From Actinomycetes bacterium (GTDB taxonomy: Bacteria > Actinomycetota > Actinomycetes > Streptosporangiales > Streptosporangiaceae): a stretch of 6,680 nucleotides of DNA. Under the pieces are notes generated by a model. The model was not told the DNA's origin. It did no database searches and saw only the letters and a list, made by a program, of their open reading frames with translations. Below are positions 1 through 6,034 of the stretch, one piece after another (within the stretch, counting starts at the first letter, position 1; each line of letters starts with the position of its first letter). A program made the translations under genes and the position numbers. The DNA lies in the NCBI GenBank assembly GCA_023425615.1, contig JAFACJ010000222.1:1-6680 (forward strand), in the 5' to 3' direction.

Positions 1-1698
1 GTCGGCCAGCAGCTGGGTGTGGTGTACGACCTCGTAGTGGCCGCCAACCTGCGGGTACTCGTTGGCCAGGGTGTTGAAGCAGTGCGGGCAGGTGGCGACG
101 ATCTTCTTGACGCCCGCCTCGTTCAGGGTCTCGACGTTCTGCTGCGCCATGCCCTGGAAGAGGTACTCCATGCCGAGGCGGCGGGCCGGGTCACCGGTGC
201 ACGCCTCCATCGGGCCGAGCACCGCGAACTTGACGCCCGCGATGTGCAGCAGCTCGGCGACGGCCTTGGTGGTCTTCTTGGCGCGGTCCTCCAGGGCGCC
301 GGCGCAGCCGACCCAGAACAGGTACTCGGCGTCCTCGGGGATCTTCTCGTCGATGACCTCGACCTCGAAGTCCAGCTCCTCGATCCACTCGAGGCGCTTC
401 ATCTCGCCCATGCCCCACGGGTTGCCCTTGTTCTCGAGGTTCTTCAGCATGACGCCGGCCTCGGACGGGAAGGACGACTCGATCATGGCCTGGTAGCGGC
501 GCATGTCCAGGATGTGGTCGATGTGCTCGATGTCGACGGGGCACTGCTCGACGCAGGCGCCGCAGTTGGTGCAGGACCACAGGACGTCGGGGTGGATGAC
601 GCCGTCCTCGCCGACGAGCGGCTTGTCGACCTCCATGGCGAGCTTCTGCTCGTCGGTGAAGGCGGCCTTCTGCTCGTCGGTGGCCAGGATGTAGGGGGCC
701 TTGTGGAAGGCGTGGTCGCGCAGCTCCAGGATGACCATCTTGGGCGACAGCGGCTTCTCGGTGTTCCAGGCGGGGCACTGGGACTGGCAGCGGCCGCACT
801 CGGTGCAGGTCGCGAAGTCCAGGAAGCCCTTCCAGGTGAAGTCCTCGATCCGGGAGCGGCCGAAGAGGTCCTCGTCGGGGTCGGCCTCCTCGAAGTCCAG
901 CACCTTGCCGTTCGACATCACCGGCTGGGCCGCGCCCAGGCCGTCGGGGCGGCGCTTGAACATGACGTTCAGCGGCGCGAGGAAGATGTGCAGGTGCTTG
1001 GAGTTCACCACGATGACGAGGAACGCCAGCGCGACGCCGATGTGCAGGAGCAGGCCGACGGACTCGATGATCTCCAGCGTGTCGTGGGACAGGCCCTCGA
1101 ACGGCCGGCGGAAGAACCACGACGCGAACGCGGCCTTGCCGTAGGCGAGGTTCCCCGAGGCGGCCTCGGCGCCGCGGAAGAAGAACATGGTCCAGATCAC
1201 ATTGAAGATCATGAACAGGATGAGCCAGGCGCCGCCGAGATGCGAGCCCTTGAACCGTGACTTGCGGCCCAGCTTGGACGGGGCGTTCTTGATCCGGATG
1301 GCGGTGAACGTGATCAGGCCCAGGGTGCACATGATGGCGATGAGGTCCTGGACGAACCCGATCGGGCCCCAGGTCTGCAGGCCGGGGATGTGCGCGTCGA
1401 GGCCGAAGAGCAGGGCGACACCGGCTTCGAGGTAGACCGTCGCCAGCAGGAAGAACGCCCACATGACGAAGAAGTGGGCGAGGCCCGGGATGGTCCACTT
1501 GAGCAGCTTGCGCTGCCCGAGGACCTCGGTCACCTGACCTTCGACGTCACCCTTGGGGTCGCGCTTGACGCTGGCGACCCGGACGGGGGCGGGTTGCCCG
1601 CTCTTGGCGAGCTTGGCTAGAAAGAGCACTCGCTTGCCGGCGAGTGCGAGAGCAACCGCCGTTCCGGCGAGCCCGATTATCAACGTGAGCCAGAACAT
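1..1698 (-). CDS. Membrane-bound Fe-S oxidoreductase, EtfD (Rv0338c)-type, 3' end outside window
   Basis: The frame is open from an ATG at 1698 to the window edge, giving the first 566 residues; the C-terminus is missing. An AGGAGG ribosome binding site lies just upstream. The N-terminal part is hydrophobic, with likely membrane helices near residues 1-20, 70-95, 112-135, 154-174 and 215-238. Two ferredoxin-type 4Fe-4S motifs follow: CTECGRCQSQCP (C298, C301, C304, C308) and CTNCGACVEQCP (C376, C379, C382, C386). Then comes a cysteine-rich heterodisulfide-reductase-like domain with C465 (VGCAG), C500 (ACTGDPARR) and a CPHCF motif (C537, C540). This order matches actinobacterial iron-sulfur-binding reductases such as M. 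tuberculosis Rv0338c (EtfD). From family knowledge, EtfD takes electrons from electron-transfer flavoprotein during fatty-acid beta-oxidation and passes them to the membrane quinone pool. The specific EtfD assignment is by remembered similarity. A more generic HdrD/GlpC-like oxidoreductase is the alternative. Confidence 0.9.
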   Translation of the reverse strand, partial: MFWLTLIIGLAGTAVALALAGKRVLFLAKLAKSGQPAPVRVASVKRDPKGDVEGQVTEVLGQRKLLKWTIPGLAHFFVMWAFFLLATVYLEAGVALLFGLDAHIPGLQTWGPIGFVQDLIAIMCTLGLITFTAIRIKNAPSKLGRKSRFKGSHLGGAWLILFMIFNVIWTMFFFRGAEAASGNLAYGKAAFASWFFRRPFEGLSHDTLEIIESVGLLLHIGVALAFLVIVVNSKHLHIFLAPLNVMFKRRPDGLGAAQPVMSNGKVLDFEEADPDEDLFGRSRIEDFTWKGFLDFATCTECGRCQSQCPAWNTEKPLSPKMVILELRDHAFHKAPYILATDEQKAAFTDEQKLAMEVDKPLVGEDGVIHPDVLWSCTNCGACVEQCPVDIEHIDHILDMRRYQAMIESSFPSEAGVMLKNLENKGNPWGMGEMKRLEWIEELDFEVEVIDEKIPEDAEYLFWVGCAGALEDRAKKTTKAVAELLHIAGVKFAVLGPMEACTGDPARRLGMEYLFQGMAQQNVETLNEAGVKKIVATCPHCFNTLANEYPQVGGHYEVVHHTQLLAD

Positions 1699-1790
1699 CT
1701 GTTCCGTCCTCCTGAGGTACGGCCATCTGCTGAAGCGTAGGGCTCGCTACAGGCTGTCATGACATGGGGCCCCCGATTGTACCGGCGAGT

Positions 1791-1819
1791 AACTTATAGG
1801 TCGAGTCGCCCACCGCCAA
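1791..1819 (-). promoter_or_regulatory. Candidate promoter of the Fe-S oxidoreductase gene
   Basis: Read on the minus strand, TTGGCG (1819-1814) is followed after 17 nt by TAAGTT (1796-1791), a reasonable housekeeping-sigma -35/-10 pair. It would start transcription near 1784, leaving a leader of about 85 nt before the ATG at 1698. The -10 overlaps the sequence GTTACTCGCC (minus strand 1793-1784), which resembles the element in the promoters of two of the secreted genes. The assignment rests on pattern matching only. Confidence 0.4.
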
Positions 1820-1851
1820 CTGATCTTCGTTAGGGGTACCCCGCGTTTCTA

Positions 1852-1906
1852 GTTCGTGACACAACAGATCTTGGAATGACTGATTTGTGAGGTTACTCTC
1901 ACGAAC
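1852..1906. repeat. 8-bp inverted repeat flanking the promoter of the first secreted gene
   Basis: GTTCGTGA (1852-1859) and TCACGAAC (1899-1906) are perfect reverse complements separated by 39 nt. They bracket the candidate -35/-10 region at 1871-1899. This could be a paired operator site for a dimeric regulator that loops or clamps the promoter, or it could be chance. No regulator for it is visible in the window. Confidence 0.4.
1871..1899 (+). promoter_or_regulatory. Candidate promoter of the first secreted gene, with GGTTACTCTC element
   Basis: TTGGAA (1871-1876) and TACTCT (1894-1899) are 17 nt apart, a good spacing for a housekeeping-type promoter, with a TANNNT -10. Transcription would begin near 1906, about 50 nt before the ATG at 1958. 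The -10 lies inside GGTTACTCTC (1891-1900), which recurs exactly at 3425-3434 ahead of the third secreted gene. It also sits in a small palindrome, GTGAG-N6-CTCAC (1887-1902). Confidence 0.45.
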
Positions 1907-1957
1907 ACCATGAGGCAGGCGCGGCCTCTCCGGTCTCCACCCCCCAAGGAGCAAGTC

Positions 1958-2656
1958 ATGCGCCGTGTCGTCACAGCCGCCATGGCCGGCATCGCCACTC
2001 TGGCTCTCTCCCTCGGCCTCGCCTCCGCACCGGCGTCCGCCGCCAACCCCTACACCCCCTCCGACGACGACTTCGCCGACTGCCCCGCCAGACCCGCGGG
2101 CGCCTCGGACTGGACGTGCTTCGTCATGACCGCGCTCGACGGGCAGTTCCGGCTCAAGAACATGAAGGTGCGCGTCAACCACGCCGTGCGGCTCACCGTC
2201 GCGCAGGGCAAGGTGAACGGGCAGAAGATCGCCCAGGTCGGCTCGCTGCGCGCCGAGCCCATGCCGTTCGTCAGCGGGGTCCTCGGCACCCCGCTGGAGA
2301 TCCCCGACCCCACCGGCTGGAAGGTGCAGATCGCCTCGACCGGCTACGCCTCCCCCGGCGCCCTGTACCCGGCGCAGATCGGCCTGAAGGCCCGCATCAT
2401 CGGCGACGGCCTGGGCGACAACTGCTGGATCGGCTCCGACGCCGCGCCCGTCGTCATCGCGCCGCGCACCCAGTGGTCGCTGCCGGTGCTCATCGGCGGC
2501 CTGCTGATGGTCAAGACCAAGGTCTACGACGACGTGTTCGCCATCGACTGGGCGACCGGCTGCCAGAGCCCCCTGGTCAACACGCTGATCGGCGCCGCCA
2601 ACGCCACCAGCAACCACTTCGACGCCACGTGGGCGATCCGCCACAAGACCTTCTAG
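1958..2656 (+). CDS. Secreted four-cysteine protein, paralogue 1 of a tandem triplet, unknown function
   Basis: This encodes 232 aa. The ATG at 1958 is preferred over an upstream in-frame ATG (1910) because AAGGAG lies 6 nt before it and translation then begins directly with a signal peptide. The signal peptide is basic (MRR), has a hydrophobic core and ends ASAPASA, with probable Sec cleavage after residue 28. The mature chain of about 204 residues opens with YTPSDDDFADCPARPAGA and then WTC. It has four cysteines in the contexts FADCP, WTCFV, DNCWIG and TGCQSP, and ends WAIRHKTF. The even cysteine count suggests two disulfide bonds formed outside the cell. There is no sortase motif, lipobox or further membrane segment, so it is probably released or held non-covalently at the wall. 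I do not recognise the family. The two genes downstream are clear paralogues; this copy has the shortest mature chain. It probably heads a two-gene transcript with the next gene. Confidence 0.88.
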   Translation: MRRVVTAAMAGIATLALSLGLASAPASAANPYTPSDDDFADCPARPAGASDWTCFVMTALDGQFRLKNMKVRVNHAVRLTVAQGKVNGQKIAQVGSLRAEPMPFVSGVLGTPLEIPDPTGWKVQIASTGYASPGALYPAQIGLKARIIGDGLGDNCWIGSDAAPVVIAPRTQWSLPVLIGGLLMVKTKVYDDVFAIDWATGCQSPLVNTLIGAANATSNHFDATWAIRHKTF

Positions 2657-2666
2657 GAGCGCCCGC

Positions 2667-3386
2667 ATGAGATTCCGTCGTACCGCCGTCGTCCTCGGCA
2701 CCCTCGCCGTCACCCTCGGCCTCACCCAGGCCCCCGCCAGCGCGGAGATGTCCTACGTCCCCACCCCCGCCGACTTCGCCGACTGCCCCGCCAAGCCCGC
2801 CGACGCCGTGAAGTGGACCTGCTACGTCTCCACCGCGCTGGAGGGCGGCTTCACCCTCGGCAGCAGGAAGTACATCCGCATCCTCATCGACAAGCCGATG
2901 CGGATCACCTCCGCGGAGGGCGAGCGCGCCGACGGCACCGCGATCGCCGCGTTCGGCGGTGTGCGCCAGCCGCAGAACTTCAAGGTCGTGACGGTCATCC
3001 CCGGCACCAAGAGCATCCTGTCCACCCTGCCGGAGATCGAGGGCAGGTTCGTGGGCGTCGGCCTGAACGGCGACGAGCCCGACGAGTTCAAGGTGAGGTT
3101 CCAGCTCTGGAGCCCCGGCGGGCTGCTCGGCGACAACTGCACCATCGGCACGGACGCCGCCCCGATCGTCTTCAAGCCGAAGATCAACGTCTCGCTGCCC
3201 TGGCTGTTCTGGCTGACCCCGATGGCCAAGGTGTGGGCGAACGAGAAGTCCTTCGCCCTGCCGGCGTCCACCGGCTGCAACGCCTATCCGCTGCTCGGCC
3301 ACCCCGACGACCTGCTCGGGCTGCCTTCCGCGGCCGGTAACAACTCCGCCGACTTCGTCTGGGCCGTCCGCCACAAGACGTACTGA
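2667..3386 (+). CDS. Secreted four-cysteine protein, paralogue 2 of a tandem triplet, unknown function
   Basis: This encodes 239 aa. The ribosome binding site AGGAG overlaps the stop codon of the gene before, and only 10 nt separate the two genes. Co-transcription and coupled translation are therefore likely, and no separate promoter is evident. The signal peptide starts MRFRR and ends QAPASA, with probable cleavage after residue 26. The mature chain of about 213 residues repeats the family pattern: YVPTPADFADCPAKPADA, WTCYV, DNCTIGTDAAPIV, SLPW, FALPASTGC and the C-terminal WAVRHKTY. All four family cysteines are present. In the middle region it diverges from the flanking copies, with IRILIDKPMRITSAEGERADG where the others carry an AQGK motif, and its signal-peptide DNA is also less similar. 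Function is unknown. The alternating hydrophobic pattern suggests a mostly beta-strand fold, which is inference. Confidence 0.88.
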   Translation: MRFRRTAVVLGTLAVTLGLTQAPASAEMSYVPTPADFADCPAKPADAVKWTCYVSTALEGGFTLGSRKYIRILIDKPMRITSAEGERADGTAIAAFGGVRQPQNFKVVTVIPGTKSILSTLPEIEGRFVGVGLNGDEPDEFKVRFQLWSPGGLLGDNCTIGTDAAPIVFKPKINVSLPWLFWLTPMAKVWANEKSFALPASTGCNAYPLLGHPDDLLGLPSAAGNNSADFVWAVRHKTY

Positions 3387-3402
3387 TCGTTATCAGAAGC
3401 GT

Positions 3403-3424
3403 CTTCACGTCTCAATAAGTGAAG
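3403..3424. promoter_or_regulatory. Inverted repeat CTTCAC-N10-GTGAAG over the third secreted gene's promoter
   Basis: CTTCAC (3403-3408) and GTGAAG (3419-3424) are perfect 6-bp arms 10 nt apart. The arms overlap the candidate -35 and the spacer of the promoter at 3404-3433, which is where a repressor operator would sit. As RNA from the upstream gene it would be only a weak hairpin with no T-run, so a terminator is less likely. Confidence 0.35.
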
Positions 3425-3433
3425 GGTTACTCT
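3404..3433 (+). promoter_or_regulatory. Candidate separate promoter for the third secreted gene
   Basis: In the 86-nt gap after the second secreted gene, TTCACG (3404-3409) and TACTCT (3428-3433) are 18 nt apart. The -10 is embedded in GGTTACTCTC (3425-3434), identical to the element ahead of the first gene of the triplet, and GTGA precedes it in both places. The larger gap and the shared element both argue that this gene has its own start of transcription. The -35 is poor, so this call is tentative. Confidence 0.4.
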
Positions 3434-3472
3434 CCTTCCGCCCACCCCCCTCCGGCATCAGGAGCCCCTCCG

Positions 3473-4198
3473 ATGAAGCACCTTCTGCGCCGTACCGCGG
3501 TCGGCGCCGCGGCGGTCCTCGCCTCCCTCGGCCTCGCCTCCGCACCGGCGTCGGCCGAGAACGCCTACACCCCCTCCGAGGCCGACTTCGCCGCCTGCCC
3601 CGCCAAGCCCGCCGACGCCAAGTCGTGGACCTGCTACGCGGCGACCGTCATGGACGGCACCATCGACATCGGCTCCGTGCGGGTGAAGGTCGACTCGCCG
3701 CTCCAGCTCGTCACCGCGCAGGGCAAGCTGAACGACGGCACCGCGGTCGCCAAGCTCGGCGCCCTCACCGGCGGTGAGCTGAGCATCCAGACCCCGCTGC
3801 CCGGCACCGGCATCTACACCCAGGACCTCACCGGGACCAAGGTGAAGATCGAGGCGACCGGCCAGATCGTCCCCGGCAACACCATGCCCAAGGAGTTCGG
3901 GGTCAGGTTCCGCTTCACGCACCCGCTGCTGTCGAACAACTGCTGGGTGGGCACCGCCTCCGCGCCGATCGTCCTCAAGCCGGTGATCGGCCTGGCCCTG
4001 CCCGAACTGCGCGACAACCTGCTCATGCTCAAGGTGTGGACGACGGATAACGCCTTCGCCCTGCCCAAGGCGTCGGGTTGCGGCCTCATCCCCGGCGGCC
4101 TCATCGACCTCGCCGTCAACGACCGCTTCAAGCTCCCGACCGCCTCTGGCACCAACAAGGCGAGCTGGAACTGGCTGGTCCGCCACAAGACCCTGTAG
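3473..4198 (+). CDS. Secreted four-cysteine protein, paralogue 3 of a tandem triplet, unknown function
   Basis: This encodes 241 aa. The ATG at 3473 is chosen over an in-frame ATG at 3419 because AGGAG lies 8 nt upstream and the signal peptide begins at once (MKHLLRR), ending ASAPASA with cleavage after residue 28. The mature part of about 213 residues carries the family motifs: YTPSEADFAACPAKPADA, WTCYA, NNCWVGTASAPIV, ALPELRDNLLMLKVW, FALPKASGC and the C-terminal WLVRHKTL. All four cysteines are present. Its signal peptide has the same length as that of the first gene. A 30-nt stretch of its DNA (3523-3552) is identical to 2008-2037 at exactly the same offset from the start codon, suggesting recent duplication or gene conversion between the outer copies. 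It is likely expressed from its own promoter and ends just before the hairpin at 4211. Function is unknown. Confidence 0.88.
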   Translation: MKHLLRRTAVGAAAVLASLGLASAPASAENAYTPSEADFAACPAKPADAKSWTCYAATVMDGTIDIGSVRVKVDSPLQLVTAQGKLNDGTAVAKLGALTGGELSIQTPLPGTGIYTQDLTGTKVKIEATGQIVPGNTMPKEFGVRFRFTHPLLSNNCWVGTASAPIVLKPVIGLALPELRDNLLMLKVWTTDNAFALPKASGCGLIPGGLIDLAVNDRFKLPTASGTNKASWNWLVRHKTL

Positions 4199-4210
4199 TC
4201 ACCCATGAAC

Positions 4211-4255
4211 GAACGGGCCCGACCCCTACCCCCCCGAGAGGTGTCGGGCCCGTTC
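4211..4255. terminator. Bidirectional terminator between converging genes
   Basis: GAACGGGCCCGAC (4211-4223) and GTCGGGCCCGTTC (4243-4255) form a perfect 13-bp stem with a 19-nt C-rich loop. It lies in the 66-nt gap between the stop of the third secreted gene (4198) and the stop of the oppositely oriented membrane-protein gene (4265). Only a weak T-rich tail (CCTTTC) follows on the plus strand, common for actinomycete terminators that rely on stem strength. Confidence 0.8.
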
Positions 4256-4264
4256 CTTTCGACC

Positions 4265-5374
4265 TTACGGGTTCTCGTCCACCCATTCGGACGTGGTGAT
4301 CGTCACTATGTTCCACAGAGAACCCGCGGGCAGACCCTTCTGATAGCCTCCCGGCTCGATGATCACGCTGTCCGTCTGGAGGGCGTGGCCCGTCTCCCTG
4401 TCGAACAGGAGGCGGTTGAGGACGGTGCCCCCCGCTTTCTCCTTCATCGTCACGGCGGTGCCCGTACGGCCTTCCATGTCCTTGACGTTCTCCACCACCG
4501 AGACGGTCTTCAGCTCCGCGAGCATCCGGAACGCCGCTCCGCGGACCTTCGGACGCACCGGCATGTCGGCGATCAGCCCGGTGGCGACCCGGTACAGCCA
4601 GGCTTCCGACGACATGGGGATGCCTTCGGCCTCGGTGTCGTGCCCGCCGTAAGAACGCAGAAGCCACGCCTTGAGCCGCTTCGGGTCGTCCGGCAGGGAC
4701 ATGAGGTCCCTCATCGTGACGTTCTTGCCGAGCCAGAAGACCTTGTCCCCGTCCACCAGGGGGCTCCGGCTGATCTCGGGGTCCTTCGGCTCCTTGGACA
4801 GCTGGATGCCACCGGGCTTCCTCCCGACTTCGGCCACGACGGTCGTCGGTGAGCCCGCCTGCTTCCACGCGGCCTCGTCCTGCGGGTTCGGGAAGGCGAA
4901 TCCCAGGGATTGCCGTCGGCCGACCTGCTCTCCTCTGGGAGCGAACGGCGTCCACATCTCGGACTTGCTCATCTCGTAGACGGTGTACGAGGGGTCGCCT
5001 TTGACGGGCAGCAAGGAGCGCTGGACGGAGGTGGAGTACCACCAATTCCCCGTGTTCTCCGGCTGCGCCTCCGCCTGTGACGCGGCGGCCAGCAGGACCG
5101 TACGCGCGTCCAAGGTGATGGAGGCGGGGGACGCCGGGGACGTGACGGGCGAGGACGGCGGGCTCTCCTGCGTCGCGGAGACCGCCACGGCCACCGCCAC
5201 GGCCGTCGCGGCTCCCGCCAGTCCCAGACCCCAGACGGGCCGGAGACGACGCCGTGGCGCCTCCTGCCGGGGCTGGGAGAAGGCGTAGTTCAGCTCCTGT
5301 GCACGCGTTTTCGCGTCGGTGGGCGTGTCCAGGTGCGCGGGCCGTGCCGCACGAATCTCTTCGATCGATCTCAT
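4265..5374 (-). CDS. CU044_5270-family single-pass membrane protein, partner of the ECF sigma factor
   Basis: This encodes 369 aa. The ATG at 5374 overlaps the sigma-factor stop codon (ATGA) and has AGGAG 5 nt upstream, so translation is probably coupled. Residues 1-46 form a charged cytoplasmic N-terminus (starting MRSIEEIRAARPAHLDTP). A basic stretch, RRRLRP, leads into one transmembrane helix at about 47-67, rich in alternating Ala/Val. A Ser/Pro-rich linker and an extracytoplasmic domain of about 280 residues follow. The layout matches actinomycete CU044_5270-family proteins, which are often encoded right after ECF sigma factors. Such proteins may act as a membrane anti-sigma factor or surface sensor, but this is not established to my knowledge. 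There is no zinc anti-sigma HxxxCxxC motif, so any sigma binding would use another mode. The C-terminal part, with its repeated small beta-like stretches, recalls LolA/RseB-type domains; that comparison is only impressionistic. Confidence 0.8.
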   Translation of the reverse strand: MRSIEEIRAARPAHLDTPTDAKTRAQELNYAFSQPRQEAPRRRLRPVWGLGLAGAATAVAVAVAVSATQESPPSSPVTSPASPASITLDARTVLLAAASQAEAQPENTGNWWYSTSVQRSLLPVKGDPSYTVYEMSKSEMWTPFAPRGEQVGRRQSLGFAFPNPQDEAAWKQAGSPTTVVAEVGRKPGGIQLSKEPKDPEISRSPLVDGDKVFWLGKNVTMRDLMSLPDDPKRLKAWLLRSYGGHDTEAEGIPMSSEAWLYRVATGLIADMPVRPKVRGAAFRMLAELKTVSVVENVKDMEGRTGTAVTMKEKAGGTVLNRLLFDRETGHALQTDSVIIEPGGYQKGLPAGSLWNIVTITTSEWVDENP

Positions 5375-5892
5375 GACCACTCCTGAGTGGGGATCCGGAC
5401 CCGGGGAGCCACCCGCGCGGGTTCCTCCAGGGCTTGCGTGAGGCGTTTGCGGGCGCGGTGCAGCCGCACCCGGAAGGCCGTCTGGCCGCAGCCGACGACC
5501 GCGGCGGCGTCCTTCACCGACAGGTCCTGCCAGGCGACGAGCAGGAGCAGCTCCCGGTCGTCCTCCGACAGGGCGGCCAGTGCCCGCAGCACCTCCAGCC
5601 GTTCGGCGACCTGTTCGGCCGGGTCGCCTTCGGTCCACGCCTTCAGCTCGGCGTGCAGGGAGTCGCGGCGGGCCTGCGCCCTGATGTTGTCGCGCAGCAC
5701 GTTGCGGGCGACGCCGATCAGCCACGGCAGGGCGTTCGGCGGCATGTCGTCCAGCCGCCTCCAGGCGATGGCGAAGGTCTCGCTGACCACCTCGTCCGCC
5801 ACCTGCCGCCCCGCCCGGCTCACCACGTAGGCCCACACCCGCTGACGGCACTCGTCGTACATGTCGGTGAAGCGTTGATGATCGTCCTTCAC
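5371..5892 (-). CDS. ECF-family RNA polymerase sigma factor
   Basis: This encodes 173 aa, a typical ECF length. The frame extends upstream to an ATG at 5970, but those 26 extra residues (GSGRPLPG and so on) look non-coding and cover an inverted repeat. The GTG at 5892 puts the conserved DDHQRFTDMYDECRQRVWAYV start where ECF proteins begin. A GGAGG lies only 3 nt upstream, with further G-rich sequence behind it, so the start is probable rather than certain. Sigma region 2 spans about residues 7-76, including DEVVSETFAIAW (2.2) and PWLIGVARNVLRD (2.3/2.4). Region 4 spans about 99-155, with the helix-turn-helix LSVKDAAAVVGCGQTAFRVR. Region 3 is absent, as expected. It directs RNA polymerase to a dedicated promoter set, and its activity is presumably controlled by the overlapping downstream membrane protein. 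Confidence 0.9.
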   Translation of the reverse strand: MKDDHQRFTDMYDECRQRVWAYVVSRAGRQVADEVVSETFAIAWRRLDDMPPNALPWLIGVARNVLRDNIRAQARRDSLHAELKAWTEGDPAEQVAERLEVLRALAALSEDDRELLLLVAWQDLSVKDAAAVVGCGQTAFRVRLHRARKRLTQALEEPARVAPRVRIPTQEWS

Positions 5893-5923
5893 ACGCCTCC
5901 ACCCCCTCGTCCGGTCGGCTCTG

Positions 5924-5955
5924 ACACCGGGTAGTGGCCGGCCGGAGCCCGGTGT
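5924..5955. repeat. 8-bp inverted repeat upstream of the sigma-factor gene
   Basis: ACACCGGG (5924-5931) and CCCGGTGT (5948-5955) are perfect reverse complements 16 nt apart, with a further self-complementary GGCCGGCC (5937-5944) between them. It lies 32-63 nt before the GTG start. It could be an operator, or a leader hairpin that affects sigma-factor expression if transcription starts upstream of it. Confidence 0.45.
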
Positions 5956-5959
5956 TACA
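5932..5959 (-). promoter_or_regulatory. Possible ECF-type autoregulatory promoter of the sigma gene
   Basis: On the minus strand, TGTAAC (5959-5954) resembles the AAC-containing -35 boxes of many ECF sigma factors. It is followed about 16-17 nt later by CACTAC around 5937-5932 as a weak -10 candidate. Many ECF operons are self-activated, so such a site is expected here. The match is weak and unconfirmed, and the element is interleaved with the inverted repeat. Confidence 0.22.
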
Positions 5960-6034
5960 TCCCACCTCATCTGGCACTACATTTCGGGAATCTCCTGAGC
6001 CGCTCAACCGTTCTGCCGGTAGCTCGGCAAAAAA

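Noticed and set aside
19..1260. Long plus-strand open frame of 413 codons opposite the Fe-S oxidoreductase
   Set aside because: It is repetitive in Leu, Gly, Val, Glu and Asp with no recognisable domain. The minus-strand frame carries clear 4Fe-4S motifs and membrane helices, so this is a high-GC shadow.
191..1498. Long minus-strand open frame of 435 codons in another frame
   Set aside because: It is Arg/Pro/His-rich, typical of an out-of-frame reading of GC-rich DNA, and overlaps the real minus-strand gene completely.
1833..1842. Palindrome GGGGTACCCC in the divergent region
   Set aside because: It is a single 10-bp palindrome with no second copy, outside the promoter boxes; it is close to chance expectation in GC-rich DNA.
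1757..2725. Minus-strand open frame of 322 codons opposite the first secreted gene
   Set aside because: It has low-complexity Gly/Val/Arg/Asp composition and no motif, and its opposite strand has a signal peptide, a ribosome binding site and paralogues.
5893..5970. N-terminal extension of the sigma factor to an ATG at 5970
   Set aside because: The extra 26 residues are unlike ECF sigma N-termini and cover the inverted repeat and promoter candidate. The GTG at 5892 fits the family start.
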